Virus record (IMG/VR): IMGVR_UViG_3300020470_000023
Location: 1-47,698 of that record
Direction: 5' to 3' (one strand)
DNA: 47,698 bases
Source: a virus
The notes under the pieces were generated by a model. The model was not told where the DNA came from, did no database searches, and saw only the letters and a list, made by a program, of their open reading frames with translations. Positions 16,901-25,100 of the stretch are shown one piece after another. Made by a program: the position numbers and the translations under genes. Numbering within the stretch: the first letter of the stretch is position 1; the number at the start of each line of letters is the position of its first letter.

Positions 16901-19900
16901 TAACATATACACCAGCAGCATCAGGAACGACTGCAAATATAGGTATTGTAACTGCTACTATTCCAGGTGTTGGTTCTACAGATAAACTTCCAGAAACAGT
17001 ATATGCTGTTAAGGTAAATGATTCTACCATTAAATTAGCAGCAACTGCAGAGGATGCATTAAAGGTAGTTCCAAGTCCTCTTACTCTTTCTGCTGTAGGT
17101 GTGGGAACTACTCATTCATTTACTGCGAAGAATCAAAATGCAAGAGTAATGGTGAGTATTGATAATGTAATACAATCACCATTAGTTTCTAGTGCAGTAA
17201 CTTCTAGTTTAAATGCAGAGGCTTTGCAGGTAGATGATAAAATTGAATTGGTAGGAGTAACATCTTTCTTTGGGGGAGATTTGATTAAGATTAATGATGA
17301 GATAATGAGAGTAGATTCTGTAGGATTTGGAAGTACAAATGTATTCTTAGTAAAACGTCCTTGGATGGGTACAGGAATTGCTACACATGCTGCTGGATCT
17401 TTAATAACTAAAATCAATGGAGGATATAATATTGTTGATAATACGATTAATTTCTATACTGCACCATATGGTTTGACTCCTCTTTCTACTACATCAAATG
17501 AACCCGATAATGTTGATTGGGTGGGAGTATCTACATCATCAACATTTAATGGAAGATCATTTATCAGATCTGGTACACCTGGAACAACACAAGAACCATA
17601 TAGTAAAAATCATATTTTCGATGATATTTCTTCAGGATTTACTGGATTTACTACTACATTTACTTTAACTTCTGATAAATCTAATGTTAGTGGAATATCT
17701 AGTAGTAATGCTATTATTCTTACTAATCAAATTTATCAAGGTCCAAAACGTTCTTCTGTCGTAAACGTAATTGGAAACTATGGATTAATAGAACAATCAG
17801 GTATCACTAGTATTCAATACACTGGATCGGCTTCTTCTGTTGGATCTGATCCTAATACCGCAAGTGTTCCTGTTGGTGGAGTAATTATTTCTGTAGGATC
17901 TACTCATGGAACTGGATACCAACCATTAGTAGCTGCTGGTGGTACTGCTATTGTTTCTGGATTAGGAACTATAAGTTCTATTAGTATAGGTAGTAGTGGA
18001 TCAGGATATAGAGCTGGTATTCAGACAGTTGTAAATGTTGGAGTTCAGACTGCAAGTACAGGATTACCTGCTATTGAATTTATAGGAACTGCTGCTATAA
18101 GTAATGGTAATATTGTAAGTGTTGCAATTACAAATCCAGGAACTGGTTATACTACATCAAATCCACCAGATGTTGTATTTGATAGTCCACTTTCATATTC
18201 AAATGTTCCATTAGTTTATAGTTCAGGATCATCTGGTGTTGGAACTGAAGCAAAAGTAGATATAGTTGTTGGACAAGGATCTAGTGTAATTGACTTTACT
18301 TTAACTAATACAGGTTATGGTTATGGTCAAGGTGATGTGTTGACAGTAGATATTGGAGGAATTTCTGGAATACCTACTTCAGGAACATTCAAACCATTTG
18401 AAATTGATATTCAAGAAACATATACAGATAGTTTCACTGGATGGACTGTTGGTGATTTCCAAGTATTCGATCCATTAGATAATCTATTTGACGGATCTAA
18501 TACATCATTTGCTTTAACAGTCAATAACGTTCAAACTGCAATTAAGTCTAGAGAAGGATCTGATATTAAAGTTGATATTGCTTTATTAGTATTCATTAAC
18601 GATATCTTACAGGTTCCTGGTCAAGGTTATATTTTTGATGGTGGTAGTTACATTACATTTACAGAACCACCTAAAGTAGGAGATACTTCAAAAATAGTTT
18701 TTTATAGAGGAACTGGTGATATTGATACTAGAGAAGTTGATATATTAGAAACGATTAAAGTTGGGGACAATGTAAGATTGCAAGACGATAATCAATTCTA
18801 TGATGAATTGAATAGAAGTGTTACTAAAATAAATTCTACTGATACTATAACAACCAATATTTACCCTGGTCCTGGTATTAATACTGATCAATCTTATAGT
18901 AGAGCATTATACTGGTGTAAACAAACTGAGGATAGATTTATTAACAATAATAGTGTTCCTAAAACAAGAACGGAACTTGAAACCTTAGTTTATCCTAATA
19001 CAAATTTAATACAACCAGTAGGTCTTGGTTCTACAGTAATATTTGTTGAAAATGTAAAAACCTTCTTTGATAGTTCTAAAGAAAATTATAATGCTCAAAA
19101 TAAAGTAAGAATAGCATCTCAGGATACAATTGTAGGAGCAATTGGTACTGCTATTGTTTCATCTGCTGGTACTATTACCTCTATTAGTGTTTCTAATATA
19201 GGACTTGGTTATACAGTAGCACCTGATGTTATTATTGGTACTTATAATTTATTTGATACTCAAGTTGTTGGGTTACAAACTTCCGATGTTTTGACAAGAG
19301 ATTATGGTTTCCGTATTAGAGAACCTGGATCTGGAACTGGTGATAATGGAGGATTTGCTTTTGGTACGAGTTATCTTGCTGGAGATAGTAATTCTAGTGA
19401 TAGATGGGCTACTTTAACACCAGTTGATACTACAGGGGCTAGATCAATAACTATCCGTGCTTGGAGAGGTGATGATACTAATGGAGGTGAAGCACCTGAT
19501 TATGATCATGGAACAGTTCCTGGTGGAGGAGAAGGAGGAGAAAGTTTGGTTTTATTCTATCAAACTCCTACAATGCCTTCTGCCCTAAGAATTGATGTAA
19601 ATCCTACTACATTAGTAGGAACAGGAAATACTGATGATTATATTCTTATTACTGCAGGAAAATCTAATACATCTACAGGAACAAGTCCTGCTCCACTAGA
19701 TTATACTTTACCTTTACCTGAATATGCTAGAGTTGGTATTGTTAGTTTCTCCTTTAGAGCAGTAGCAGATCCTGGTTATCCAAGTATCTATGATCACTAT
19801 GGTATAGAAAAGGTAACATTCTCAACTGGAATAGCTCCTGCTACTGCAACTGCTACTATATCTTCTGGATCTATTGATGCGGTTACAGTTTCTTATGGTG

Positions 19901-20523
19901 GAACTGGATATTTCCAATCTGAACCACCTCCAGTTTTATTCGGACAACCAAAACCTTCTGGATATATAGAAGAAATTTCTGATGTAAGTTACTCTGGAGA
20001 TTTTGGAATTATATCAGGAGTTTCTACTACTTCTGTTGGGGTTGCTTCTACTGGTATTGTATTCGATTTATTAATTCCAGATGATTCATATTTAAGAGAT
20101 GCATCTATTGTAGGAACAGCTATTACTATAAGTGGAATACAAACAGGATACTATTTTGTAGTTTCTAATAGTAACATAGGTAACGGTGTTACTTCTTTAT
20201 ATCAAAATAGTTCTACTGTTAGTGCTGGATCCACTTTCCTAGATAATGTTTATGAAGTTGCTGCAGTTTCTATTGGTCAAACAAATGGAATTGGAGTTGG
20301 AATGACACATCTTGCTCAAGTAACTGTAAGTGTTAAAGATTATAATGGATTGAGTGGACTTGGACATAGTGAATTCTTTGGAGAATATTCTTGGGGTAGA
20401 ATTGCTGCTCCAAGCAGAACAACTCCTAAGAGTTTTGCTACATATAATAATGGTATAATTGGTGTATCTACTTCTCCTACAGTGGAGAGAGTAAATCCAC
20501 TTAGATTCCTAAATTATAATTAA
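7948..20523 (+). CDS. gp7: Giant baseplate wedge protein at the gp7 position (4191 aa)
   Basis: Lying between gp6 and gp8, it occupies the T4 gene 7 slot but is about four times longer than T4 gp7 (1032). The first 250 residues look like the wedge part (SDFPLVGEFLSQYYLSLEGQ; KDFYSSKGTDDSYEILFRAL; GKDVEVIKPRDYLF). The rest is a long beta-rich string: about a dozen Gly-Tyr 'GxGYxxxP' units, six 'HxLxxGDxVxY...YYV...IKL' units, three 'VDSTxGF..I.IDxE.ITY' units and two 'HDGS...YG' units (about 2690-2790 and 2830-2905). A YHYH domain lies at about 1171-1313 (HSPIIGWSYDGYPIYGPYGY; LDEHNGRFGITPEYPNGTY). A possible jelly-roll domain is at about 3784-3962. No internal stop or frameshift is seen. It likely projects from the baseplate and may contact the host surface (inference). 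Confidence 0.82.
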   Translation: MSVESRVKISSLVDNQLPSFVRSDFPLVGEFLSQYYLSLEGQGSTLDIVKNIDQYIKVDNLTNLTDSTNLSENVKVSDSTINVDTTLGFPKSYGLIQIDSEIITYTGITTNSFTGCVRGFSGITSFRSNDNPDELVFSTSGISTHSSGEVVNNLSVLFLKEFFNKLKKQVTPGFENRELSSKINKNLFIKQAKDFYSSKGTDDSYEILFRALYGKDVEVIKPRDYLFTPSDAQYQVSKQLVVRSIEGNPEDLINQTIFQDFTSTANGARGSVNNVEKIIRGTETYYRLSLDYDFDTNNITGFGKFSIHPSTKLITEASIGDTVLDVDSTVGFAQSGSLSVDNDNGTTFNIDYTSKSLNQFFGCSGVSQNIKSKQNIRINDHAYGYVGVGTVKIKFQVTGVLQDLKYSSPVTYSDVGDTIRVKTLGSNVKGQFGNNWIFNITPTYNINEVETINNSSFVYSITTVDNNIFNRGDNGLIILNDSSEIKGVIISVLNSKTFYIQAETVVDVAKIFKVRKTLAKVEAEKYPELNDQNANVQNVYVDQQSYYVTSPSLPNYLDEPITTTDRSVTFSGTFTDSFNIEIPNHGLFSGDSVTYVAGSDTNKLNIDEKIYYIKKVDQNNIKLCKSRSDVAGNLFVSLNGVVEDNKLELSIFAGKKLASQNLVRQIKPPTKSFKKVETPTGGKTGILVNGVEISNYKSEDYIFSGPIQSIDVIGQGEDFDVINPPLLDIQDQVGSGVSVFTKVSGNFKRIELVSTGFGYVDTPTVRITGGNGTGAKAFAKMKEIIWERDFISDKLDGVRLSENLIIFKSPHLFDNGEHVIYTPENQRGIVGLTTDAKYFARTIDAFAISLHSSKIDAIDNVNPISISDYGVGVQKFRTANKKKIVSSIEVVNPGIGYCNNKTLVKSSGITTSSNILTIPNHGYSTGEKVVYQPTGVPIGGLSSGTYYVKALSASTIKLAEVGVGDTLSKFYLDNEQYVGFNSTGSGEHIFNYPPIQVSIDGTIGVTTYAGQDLKAVAQPIVRGGITRVFVKDGGVGYGSSDIINYNRQPVFQTVTGKEAQLDIVTNGGRIVKVNILNPGLQYNSPPTLNISGVGTGAILVPIMSNGTISAVSVASPGLSYQQGESVVNVTPSGKGAEFRSNPLSWNINNVERLIQTKKIEKDDGVFINGINSKYGIQYTHAFAPRDLRQTVYGVKQVDGKDVFVNDLSLNNGVEVTATNHSPIIGWSYDGYPIYGPYGYATPEGGFVRIMRSSYKDPNDNIEHRPNASLYPAGFFTQDYEYSRGLGDLDEHNGRFGITPEYPNGTYAYFTTINPNTIESVPPFKYFRRPIFPYILGSTYYGNPNGYNFDSQSNQEDVDFNNPNKFDTSVQPLRVTTPYNLISNNTSYDFIVESDKIQPQLTKVDAIGKGKLEGVGIITGGHSYQYGDPVVFDNFDTGGTGASASVNAIIGKEVHTVSVANSSFSNVEFVSYDVTGGVIGYTTIPHGYKHKDIIEIVGLSTSSQTNGILYSVGIQTNFFTLTSAVGSTVATGIVTYFDVEGHLELPFIRENDVLGIGTEKVKVLGSDPELSRIKVLRSYDSTVGSAHTAFSSLLQNPRNFVFKKRNKTPLNSRLNKQIYFNPVDSLSVVSSSGVGIGSTLIFSNPGTGRTSMWIPSKSAYLKNHNLNTGDSLTYNANSGTPIKVRISSSSSPISLTNNQVLYAARITKDIIGLSTVQVGRDATGSWVGVSSEFRNSSLLYFAGIGTGMYHSFETNFTKNVRGEINRLQATVSTASTHGMKLDDGIAFVSRPGITTTVSVSYNDFNRRIVINSRNFVAGDVDTTNNTISIQEHNLKTGQKVIHTASTSSGGLVNNGIYYVYVFDSNKIKLANHRHEVSSNNLKFINISSASAGTISPVNPPITIRKNEIIYFDLSDSSLSFLRNSINYPAFEFNLYSDYSLSSKFESTGTTDTFEVTKSGRIGIDTNANLSLKLNDAIPSTLYYTLKPINLDINREVKKELIVDNEVEDYNSLYLQNDTLTGSYRISGIGSTTFSFSIATSPKKVDFTADEGQFSYVTSSRTAFGPIANVVLNNGGRNYKRLPGISTVTSTLGDKSLLSPYSYSIGRISKTTIEDIGFDYSIDNTLRPQLKIPQLLKLESLLSLNHVGITSEGVNYLQAPTLFVFDGITKKRITDVDLSYELGDKNVTIVKNTTSLNNVVPTILPVNNSNGISISNISFNNTTKDVTVSLGATYSSISDFPVTPGDKILIENVSVGVGSTGVGYNSSDHEYSLFEVKTTSPDIGGDSPTVTYNIGSKLKSGEIPGTFNVINPVGTLVPEKYFPKFDVSIHDIKFLKGEEVNTASCKGQVESWNTTTNCLKAFSDKDFRVGELIIGKSSGAQGTIKEGSYYNGFFDINSSSLVREGWKTSKGFINDNLQRLSDNFYYQNFSYAIKSQVQLAEWDNAVSSLNHTAGFKKFSDLVIENDTLSSESVPSGISTSQNQGSFSGIADYISVMDLNCISDFDLALEKTIDVGNDESKVLSDKIVLQLKSLQDYIESIGNRVLEIDDISGLFNDKPRTDAFNPVDSFLLEHARVRRYIAFIADRRYTQERQIMIVTILHNDSVGYINQYASVDTNGDLGQFDFDVAGTEGRLLFYPTKYQFNDYNVSSMGYNIEDTVTGIGTRDLGGSVHISSSAQTMPLGFSTTTNVVGIASTYRAAKVVVSYAASDKSYYECDEISYVHDGSQVELMDYGQLSTDLLYTPVGSPGLGTYNAYLSGSNVIIDFTPTVATASTITVNTVHVAIGDSSSSGVGTALLNTGRLDSRITSISASGSPTTNVVAKYPKNTYSSAYYIVALEDTTNNEYQISEIALADDGSTPYLTEWGVIDTGAGIGTFYANIAGDYTQLTFTPIANANVEVRVFQNTMGNVDTSINELNRIDLENASIETGYGVYEGTETDVKRAFDLTHNETPIFKRGFVGSAATIVNVAANTIRIPGHFYVSGEELTYTPAASGTTANIGIVTATIPGVGSTDKLPETVYAVKVNDSTIKLAATAEDALKVVPSPLTLSAVGVGTTHSFTAKNQNARVMVSIDNVIQSPLVSSAVTSSLNAEALQVDDKIELVGVTSFFGGDLIKINDEIMRVDSVGFGSTNVFLVKRPWMGTGIATHAAGSLITKINGGYNIVDNTINFYTAPYGLTPLSTTSNEPDNVDWVGVSTSSTFNGRSFIRSGTPGTTQEPYSKNHIFDDISSGFTGFTTTFTLTSDKSNVSGISSSNAIILTNQIYQGPKRSSVVNVIGNYGLIEQSGITSIQYTGSASSVGSDPNTASVPVGGVIISVGSTHGTGYQPLVAAGGTAIVSGLGTISSISIGSSGSGYRAGIQTVVNVGVQTASTGLPAIEFIGTAAISNGNIVSVAITNPGTGYTTSNPPDVVFDSPLSYSNVPLVYSSGSSGVGTEAKVDIVVGQGSSVIDFTLTNTGYGYGQGDVLTVDIGGISGIPTSGTFKPFEIDIQETYTDSFTGWTVGDFQVFDPLDNLFDGSNTSFALTVNNVQTAIKSREGSDIKVDIALLVFINDILQVPGQGYIFDGGSYITFTEPPKVGDTSKIVFYRGTGDIDTREVDILETIKVGDNVRLQDDNQFYDELNRSVTKINSTDTITTNIYPGPGINTDQSYSRALYWCKQTEDRFINNNSVPKTRTELETLVYPNTNLIQPVGLGSTVIFVENVKTFFDSSKENYNAQNKVRIASQDTIVGAIGTAIVSSAGTITSISVSNIGLGYTVAPDVIIGTYNLFDTQVVGLQTSDVLTRDYGFRIREPGSGTGDNGGFAFGTSYLAGDSNSSDRWATLTPVDTTGARSITIRAWRGDDTNGGEAPDYDHGTVPGGGEGGESLVLFYQTPTMPSALRIDVNPTTLVGTGNTDDYILITAGKSNTSTGTSPAPLDYTLPLPEYARVGIVSFSFRAVADPGYPSIYDHYGIEKVTFSTGIAPATATATISSGSIDAVTVSYGGTGYFQSEPPPVLFGQPKPSGYIEEISDVSYSGDFGIISGVSTTSVGVASTGIVFDLLIPDDSYLRDASIVGTAITISGIQTGYYFVVSNSNIGNGVTSLYQNSSTVSAGSTFLDNVYEVAAVSIGQTNGIGVGMTHLAQVTVSVKDYNGLSGLGHSEFFGEYSWGRIAAPSRTTPKSFATYNNGIIGVSTSPTVERVNPLRFLNYN

Positions 20524-20534
20524 TAAATAAGTAA
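20519..20534 (+). promoter_or_regulatory. Late promoter motif for gene 8
   Basis: ATTAATAAATAAGTAA (ATAAATA core at 20523-20529) overlaps the stop of the giant gene and is base-for-base the same 16-mer found before gp25. The gp8 ATG lies 20 bp past the core. Confidence 0.7.
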
Positions 20535-20549
20535 AAAAGTCTAATAAAA

Positions 20550-22109
20550 ATGGCGGCCATCATTACTGACCAACTTCGTATATTAAATGCTAAGAACTTT
20601 GTTGCTGGCGTTGGTTCAACTGCAAATTCATATTACTCCTTTGTTGGATTGCCCAATGCTACGAAAGTAGATTCTAATTGGGATATAACTCCTCCTGCAC
20701 CTAAAGATAGTTTTGATCAAGAGGATGATTATTGGGATACTATGATTGGATTGAAGAAAATTTCTGCTTCAGATGTTAGACAAGTTGTTAAAAGAAATAC
20801 TTGGTTGTCGGGTACGACATACGACATGTATAGAGGAGATATTACTCGGACAAATACAGCAAAACCTTCTGGTGCTACTAGTTTATATGGATCTAATTAT
20901 TATGTTGTAAATGAAGATTATAGAGTTTATATTTGTTTGAATAATGGAACTAATCCAGAAAATCCAAATGGAAAATCATCATTAGATCAACCAACTTTTG
21001 TCGATCTAGAACCCAAAGCAGCAGGTGATAGTGGAGATGGATATATTTGGAAATATCTATTTACAATAAAACCAAATGATTTGGTTAAATTTGATTCTAC
21101 TAATTTTATTCCTGTTCCTCAAGATTGGAGTAGTAATACTGAAGTTGCTGCTGTTAGAGATAATGCCGCATCTAGTGGTCAATTGAAGGTTGTTACTGTT
21201 ACTAATCGTGGTGTTGGTTTAGGTACTGCAAATAGAACATATACTGATGTTCCTATTGAAGGTGATGGTTCTGGTGGTAGGGCTACTATTGTTATTAATA
21301 ATGATTCTAAGGTTGATAGTGTTACAATTTCTAAGGGTGGATCTGGATATACCTATGGTACTTTAGATTTGCTTGCAGGAGGTGTACCAACTGGAACTAC
21401 TTCCCCAGTCTTTAATGTAATCATTCCCCCTCAAGGTGGTCATGGTGCAGATATCTATAGAGAACTTGGAGCAAATAATGTTCTAGTTTATTCTAGAATT
21501 GAAAATGATACTGATAATCCTGATTTTACCACAGGAAATCAAATTGCTAGAGTGGGACTTATAGAGAATCCCAAAAAGAATGGAAGTAATGTTTTATTAA
21601 CATCTGATAAAGCTAGTGCTGCTTATGCTTTGAAACTAACTGGTATTGGATACAGTACTGCGGTTTTTGTAGCTGACGATGAAGTAAGACAAACTATTGG
21701 AATAGGATCTACAGCAGTTGGTAAAGTTATTTCTTATGATCAAAGTACAGGGGTATTAAAGTATTGGCAATCTAAAAGTTTAGTTGGATTTAATACTGAT
21801 GGTTCTTTAAAGACTAATCCTAAATATGGATTTAAGTTAAATAGATTTACTGCTTCCCCATCTTCGGGAAGTCTTACCATCGTTAGTGATAACGGTAGTA
21901 ACAATAGTCTTGCTATTCATACCTCATTTACAGGTATATCAACTGCAATAAATAATAGAACATATAACCTTGGACAAAGATTTACTGCTGGTGTTTCTAA
22001 CCCAGAAGTTGAAAAATATTCAGGTAGTATAATTTATGTTGATAATAGACCATCTGTAACGAGGTCTATTAACCAAAAAGAAGATATTAAAGTTATTTTG
22101 CAATTCTAA
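20550..22109 (+). CDS. gp8: Baseplate wedge protein gp8
   Basis: The N-terminal 200 residues have the T4 gp8 pattern: NSYYSFVGLPNATKVDSNWD, MIGLKKISASDVRQVVKRNTW, GTTYDMYRGDI, YYVVNEDYRVYICLNNG, GDGYIWKYLFTI. At 519 residues it is larger than T4 gp8 (334). Much of the difference is a Gly-rich bead region at about 208-285 (VTVTNRGVGLG; VTISKGGSGYTYGTLDLL) of the same kind as in the giant neighbour. gp8 dimers hold gp7 and gp10 in the wedge. It is followed after 6 bases by the DUF4815 gene. Confidence 0.93.
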   Translation: MAAIITDQLRILNAKNFVAGVGSTANSYYSFVGLPNATKVDSNWDITPPAPKDSFDQEDDYWDTMIGLKKISASDVRQVVKRNTWLSGTTYDMYRGDITRTNTAKPSGATSLYGSNYYVVNEDYRVYICLNNGTNPENPNGKSSLDQPTFVDLEPKAAGDSGDGYIWKYLFTIKPNDLVKFDSTNFIPVPQDWSSNTEVAAVRDNAASSGQLKVVTVTNRGVGLGTANRTYTDVPIEGDGSGGRATIVINNDSKVDSVTISKGGSGYTYGTLDLLAGGVPTGTTSPVFNVIIPPQGGHGADIYRELGANNVLVYSRIENDTDNPDFTTGNQIARVGLIENPKKNGSNVLLTSDKASAAYALKLTGIGYSTAVFVADDEVRQTIGIGSTAVGKVISYDQSTGVLKYWQSKSLVGFNTDGSLKTNPKYGFKLNRFTASPSSGSLTIVSDNGSNNSLAIHTSFTGISTAINNRTYNLGQRFTAGVSNPEVEKYSGSIIYVDNRPSVTRSINQKEDIKVILQF

Positions 22110-22115
22110 AGAATC

Positions 22116-25100
22116 ATGCCCCAGGAAACTAATCTTAACGTCAGCCCATATTTTGACGATTTTGATCCTAGAAAGAATTATTATAAAACATTATTTAAAC
22201 CTGGATTTCCCGTTCAGGCTAGAGAGTTAACTGGACTGCAATCAACTCTTCAAAATCAAATTGAAAGATTTGGTGGACACCTTTTTAAAGAAGGAAGTTC
22301 AGTAACTGGTGGTGGTGTAAAATATAATAATGCGTTTCCTACTGTTAGGATTTCTACTTCTTTTTCTGGGGTTTCTGTAAGTAGATATCTTAATCAGATT
22401 TTAGATAAAAATTTAAGGGGAGCAACATCTGGAGTAAGAGCACAAGTAAAAGCATATTTAAATAAGGCATCTTTACCTGGACAACCATATACTTTATTTG
22501 TCAATTATTTGGATGCATCTGCAGGAACAGATGAGGGAGAAACATTTATTCCTGGTGAAGAATTAATATTAGAAGGTCAAATAGCAACTAAAAATGTTAT
22601 AATTCAGAATGGAGAAGGTTGTGCAACAGTTTCAACAATAGATAATGCAATATCTATAGGATCTGGAGCAGTTTTAAGTGGTGGTGTATATTTTGTAAGA
22701 GGATATTTTATAGATGTTCCAGAGCAATCAATTATTTTAGAACCATTTTCAACAAGACCTTCTTATAAAATTGGATTAGAAGTCTTTGAGGAAATTATAA
22801 ATTCTGATATTGATTCTACTTTAGCAGATAATGCTTCTGGATTTAATAACTATAATGCGCCTGGTGCAGATAGATTAAAAATAAGAGTTTATTTAACTAA
22901 AAAATCTATTGATAATGTAGGTGCTATTTCTAACTTCATTGAATTAATGGAGGTTAGGGAAGGAGTTATTGTTTCTTCTGAAAAAGATCTTCAATATAAT
23001 GAATTAGCAAAAGAATTTGCAAGAAGAACTGCTGACGAATCTGGTGATTATTATGTTACTCCATTTACAATAACTCCAAAAAATACCTTAAATGATTTTA
23101 AAGGAAATAAAGGTATTTTTAGTGAAACTCAATTAACATATAATAATCAAACTCCAAGTGATGATTTAGGAACTTATAAATTATCTCCAGGAAAGGCATA
23201 CGTTAAAGGTTATGAGGTAGAAACAGTTACACCTAGTTTCATTGATTTTAAGAAACCAAGGACTACTAAACTTTTGGAAAACCAAAGTTTAAATTATGTA
23301 ACTGGACCTACTTTTGGTTTAAATAGGGTAAGTGGATCTCCCAATTTAGGTATATCTACTACATATACATTAAGTTTAAGAGATCAAAGAATAGGAAGTT
23401 CTGGTATTGCAGCTGCAGGTAAAGAAATTGGAATCGCAAGAGTATATGATTTTGCATTAGAATCTGGATCTTATGATGCAGTAAATCCAAATACAAACCA
23501 ATGGGATATTGCATTATATGATGTTCAATCTTATACAGATATAACAGTCAATACTAATGTAACTCTTACAACTCCTACTCATATTAAAGGTAAGTCTAGT
23601 GGTGCTAAAGGATTTTTAAGATATGATGTATCTGCTGGTACTGCTCTTACTGCATATAATGTGCAGGGAAGATTTATTCCTGGTGAGCAATTTATATTTA
23701 ATGGTATTGAAAGTGGAAATATAGCTAATACTATAACAAATTATTCCTCTAGTGATGCAAAATCTGTTTATGGTATAGTAGGAACTGCTTATACTTTTAA
23801 TGCAGACGTTAAACAATCTGTTCTTTCTAATTTCGGGCAAGTTAGCATTAGTGCTGCTAGTGGAGGAGTAAGTACAGTAACAAGTACAGATCCTGCAAAA
23901 TTCTTTACAGGAATTACAACAGTTGGAAATATAGTATCTTATGGAAATACTGGAATAAATGAAGAAACTTTTAGTAGAATTACTAGTGTATCTCAAAGAT
24001 CTTTAGTTATTACTGGTATGACAACCGTAACTGGTGTATGTGATGGTGCGTTACCAGGTAATCTTATAAATCCGTCAAACTTTAAGATATTAACTTCCAA
24101 TTTCCAATCTTCTTCTAATAATACTTTATATACAGAATTTCCAAAAGAACATGTTTCTAGTGTTGACTTATCTGACTCTCATTTAACAGTCAAAAAACAG
24201 TATGAAGTAAATATATCTTCTAATTCTACTGGAGCTATTTCTTCAGGAGATGCTGATTTAACATTTTTACCTTATGATGAAGAATTATATACTTTAATAA
24301 GAAAAGATGGAACTACGGAAAATTTATCATCTGACAAGTTTTCATATGGTTCGGGTGGTTCTACAATAACTATTGGAGGTTTAGCTTCTGGTAGTGGTCC
24401 TGCAAAATTAATTGCAACTTTAAGGAAAATAAAAGTAGAATCTAAGATTAAAGATATAAAGAAAGTTAATACATTAACAATTTCGAATTCAAAATATTCT
24501 CAATCAGGTATAGGTGCTACTACACTTAATGATGGACTTTCATATTCTGCAATTTATGGAACTAGAGTCCAAGATGAAGATATTTCTTTAAATGTTCCTG
24601 ATGTTACTAAAATACATGGTATTTTTGAATCTAGAAATGCATCTGCCCCATCTCTACCTACAATAACATTAGCAAATCTTAATGGTCCTACTGCAAAAAC
24701 TCAAGACTTATTGCAAGGTGAAGAATTTATTGGCACTAAATCTAATGCCATAGGTGTATATGTTTCTAGAGTTAATGATTCTAAAATTAACTATATTTCA
24801 TTAAATCAAAATGAGTTTGTATCTGGAGAAGTTATTACATTTAGAGATTCTAGAATTTCAGGATTATTTTCTACTAAAACTGTAGGGTCTAATAATATTA
24901 TTAAAAACTTTACTTTCGATAATGGTCAGAAAGATACAATTTATGACTATTCTAAAATAGTAAGAAATTCTGATGTAAAAGAACCTTCTAAACAATTAAC
25001 GATTGTATTTGAATCTGCATATTTTGATTCTTCAGATAATGGAGATATTACTACAATAAATTCTTATGATGCATTTAATTATTGTAGTCTTCCAAAAATC

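Noticed and set aside
7948-20523. Giant gene as an artefact of joined genes
   Set aside because: The frame is open throughout, the texture is consistent, no late promoter or ribosome site clearly splits it, and the end is followed by a normal late promoter and gp8.
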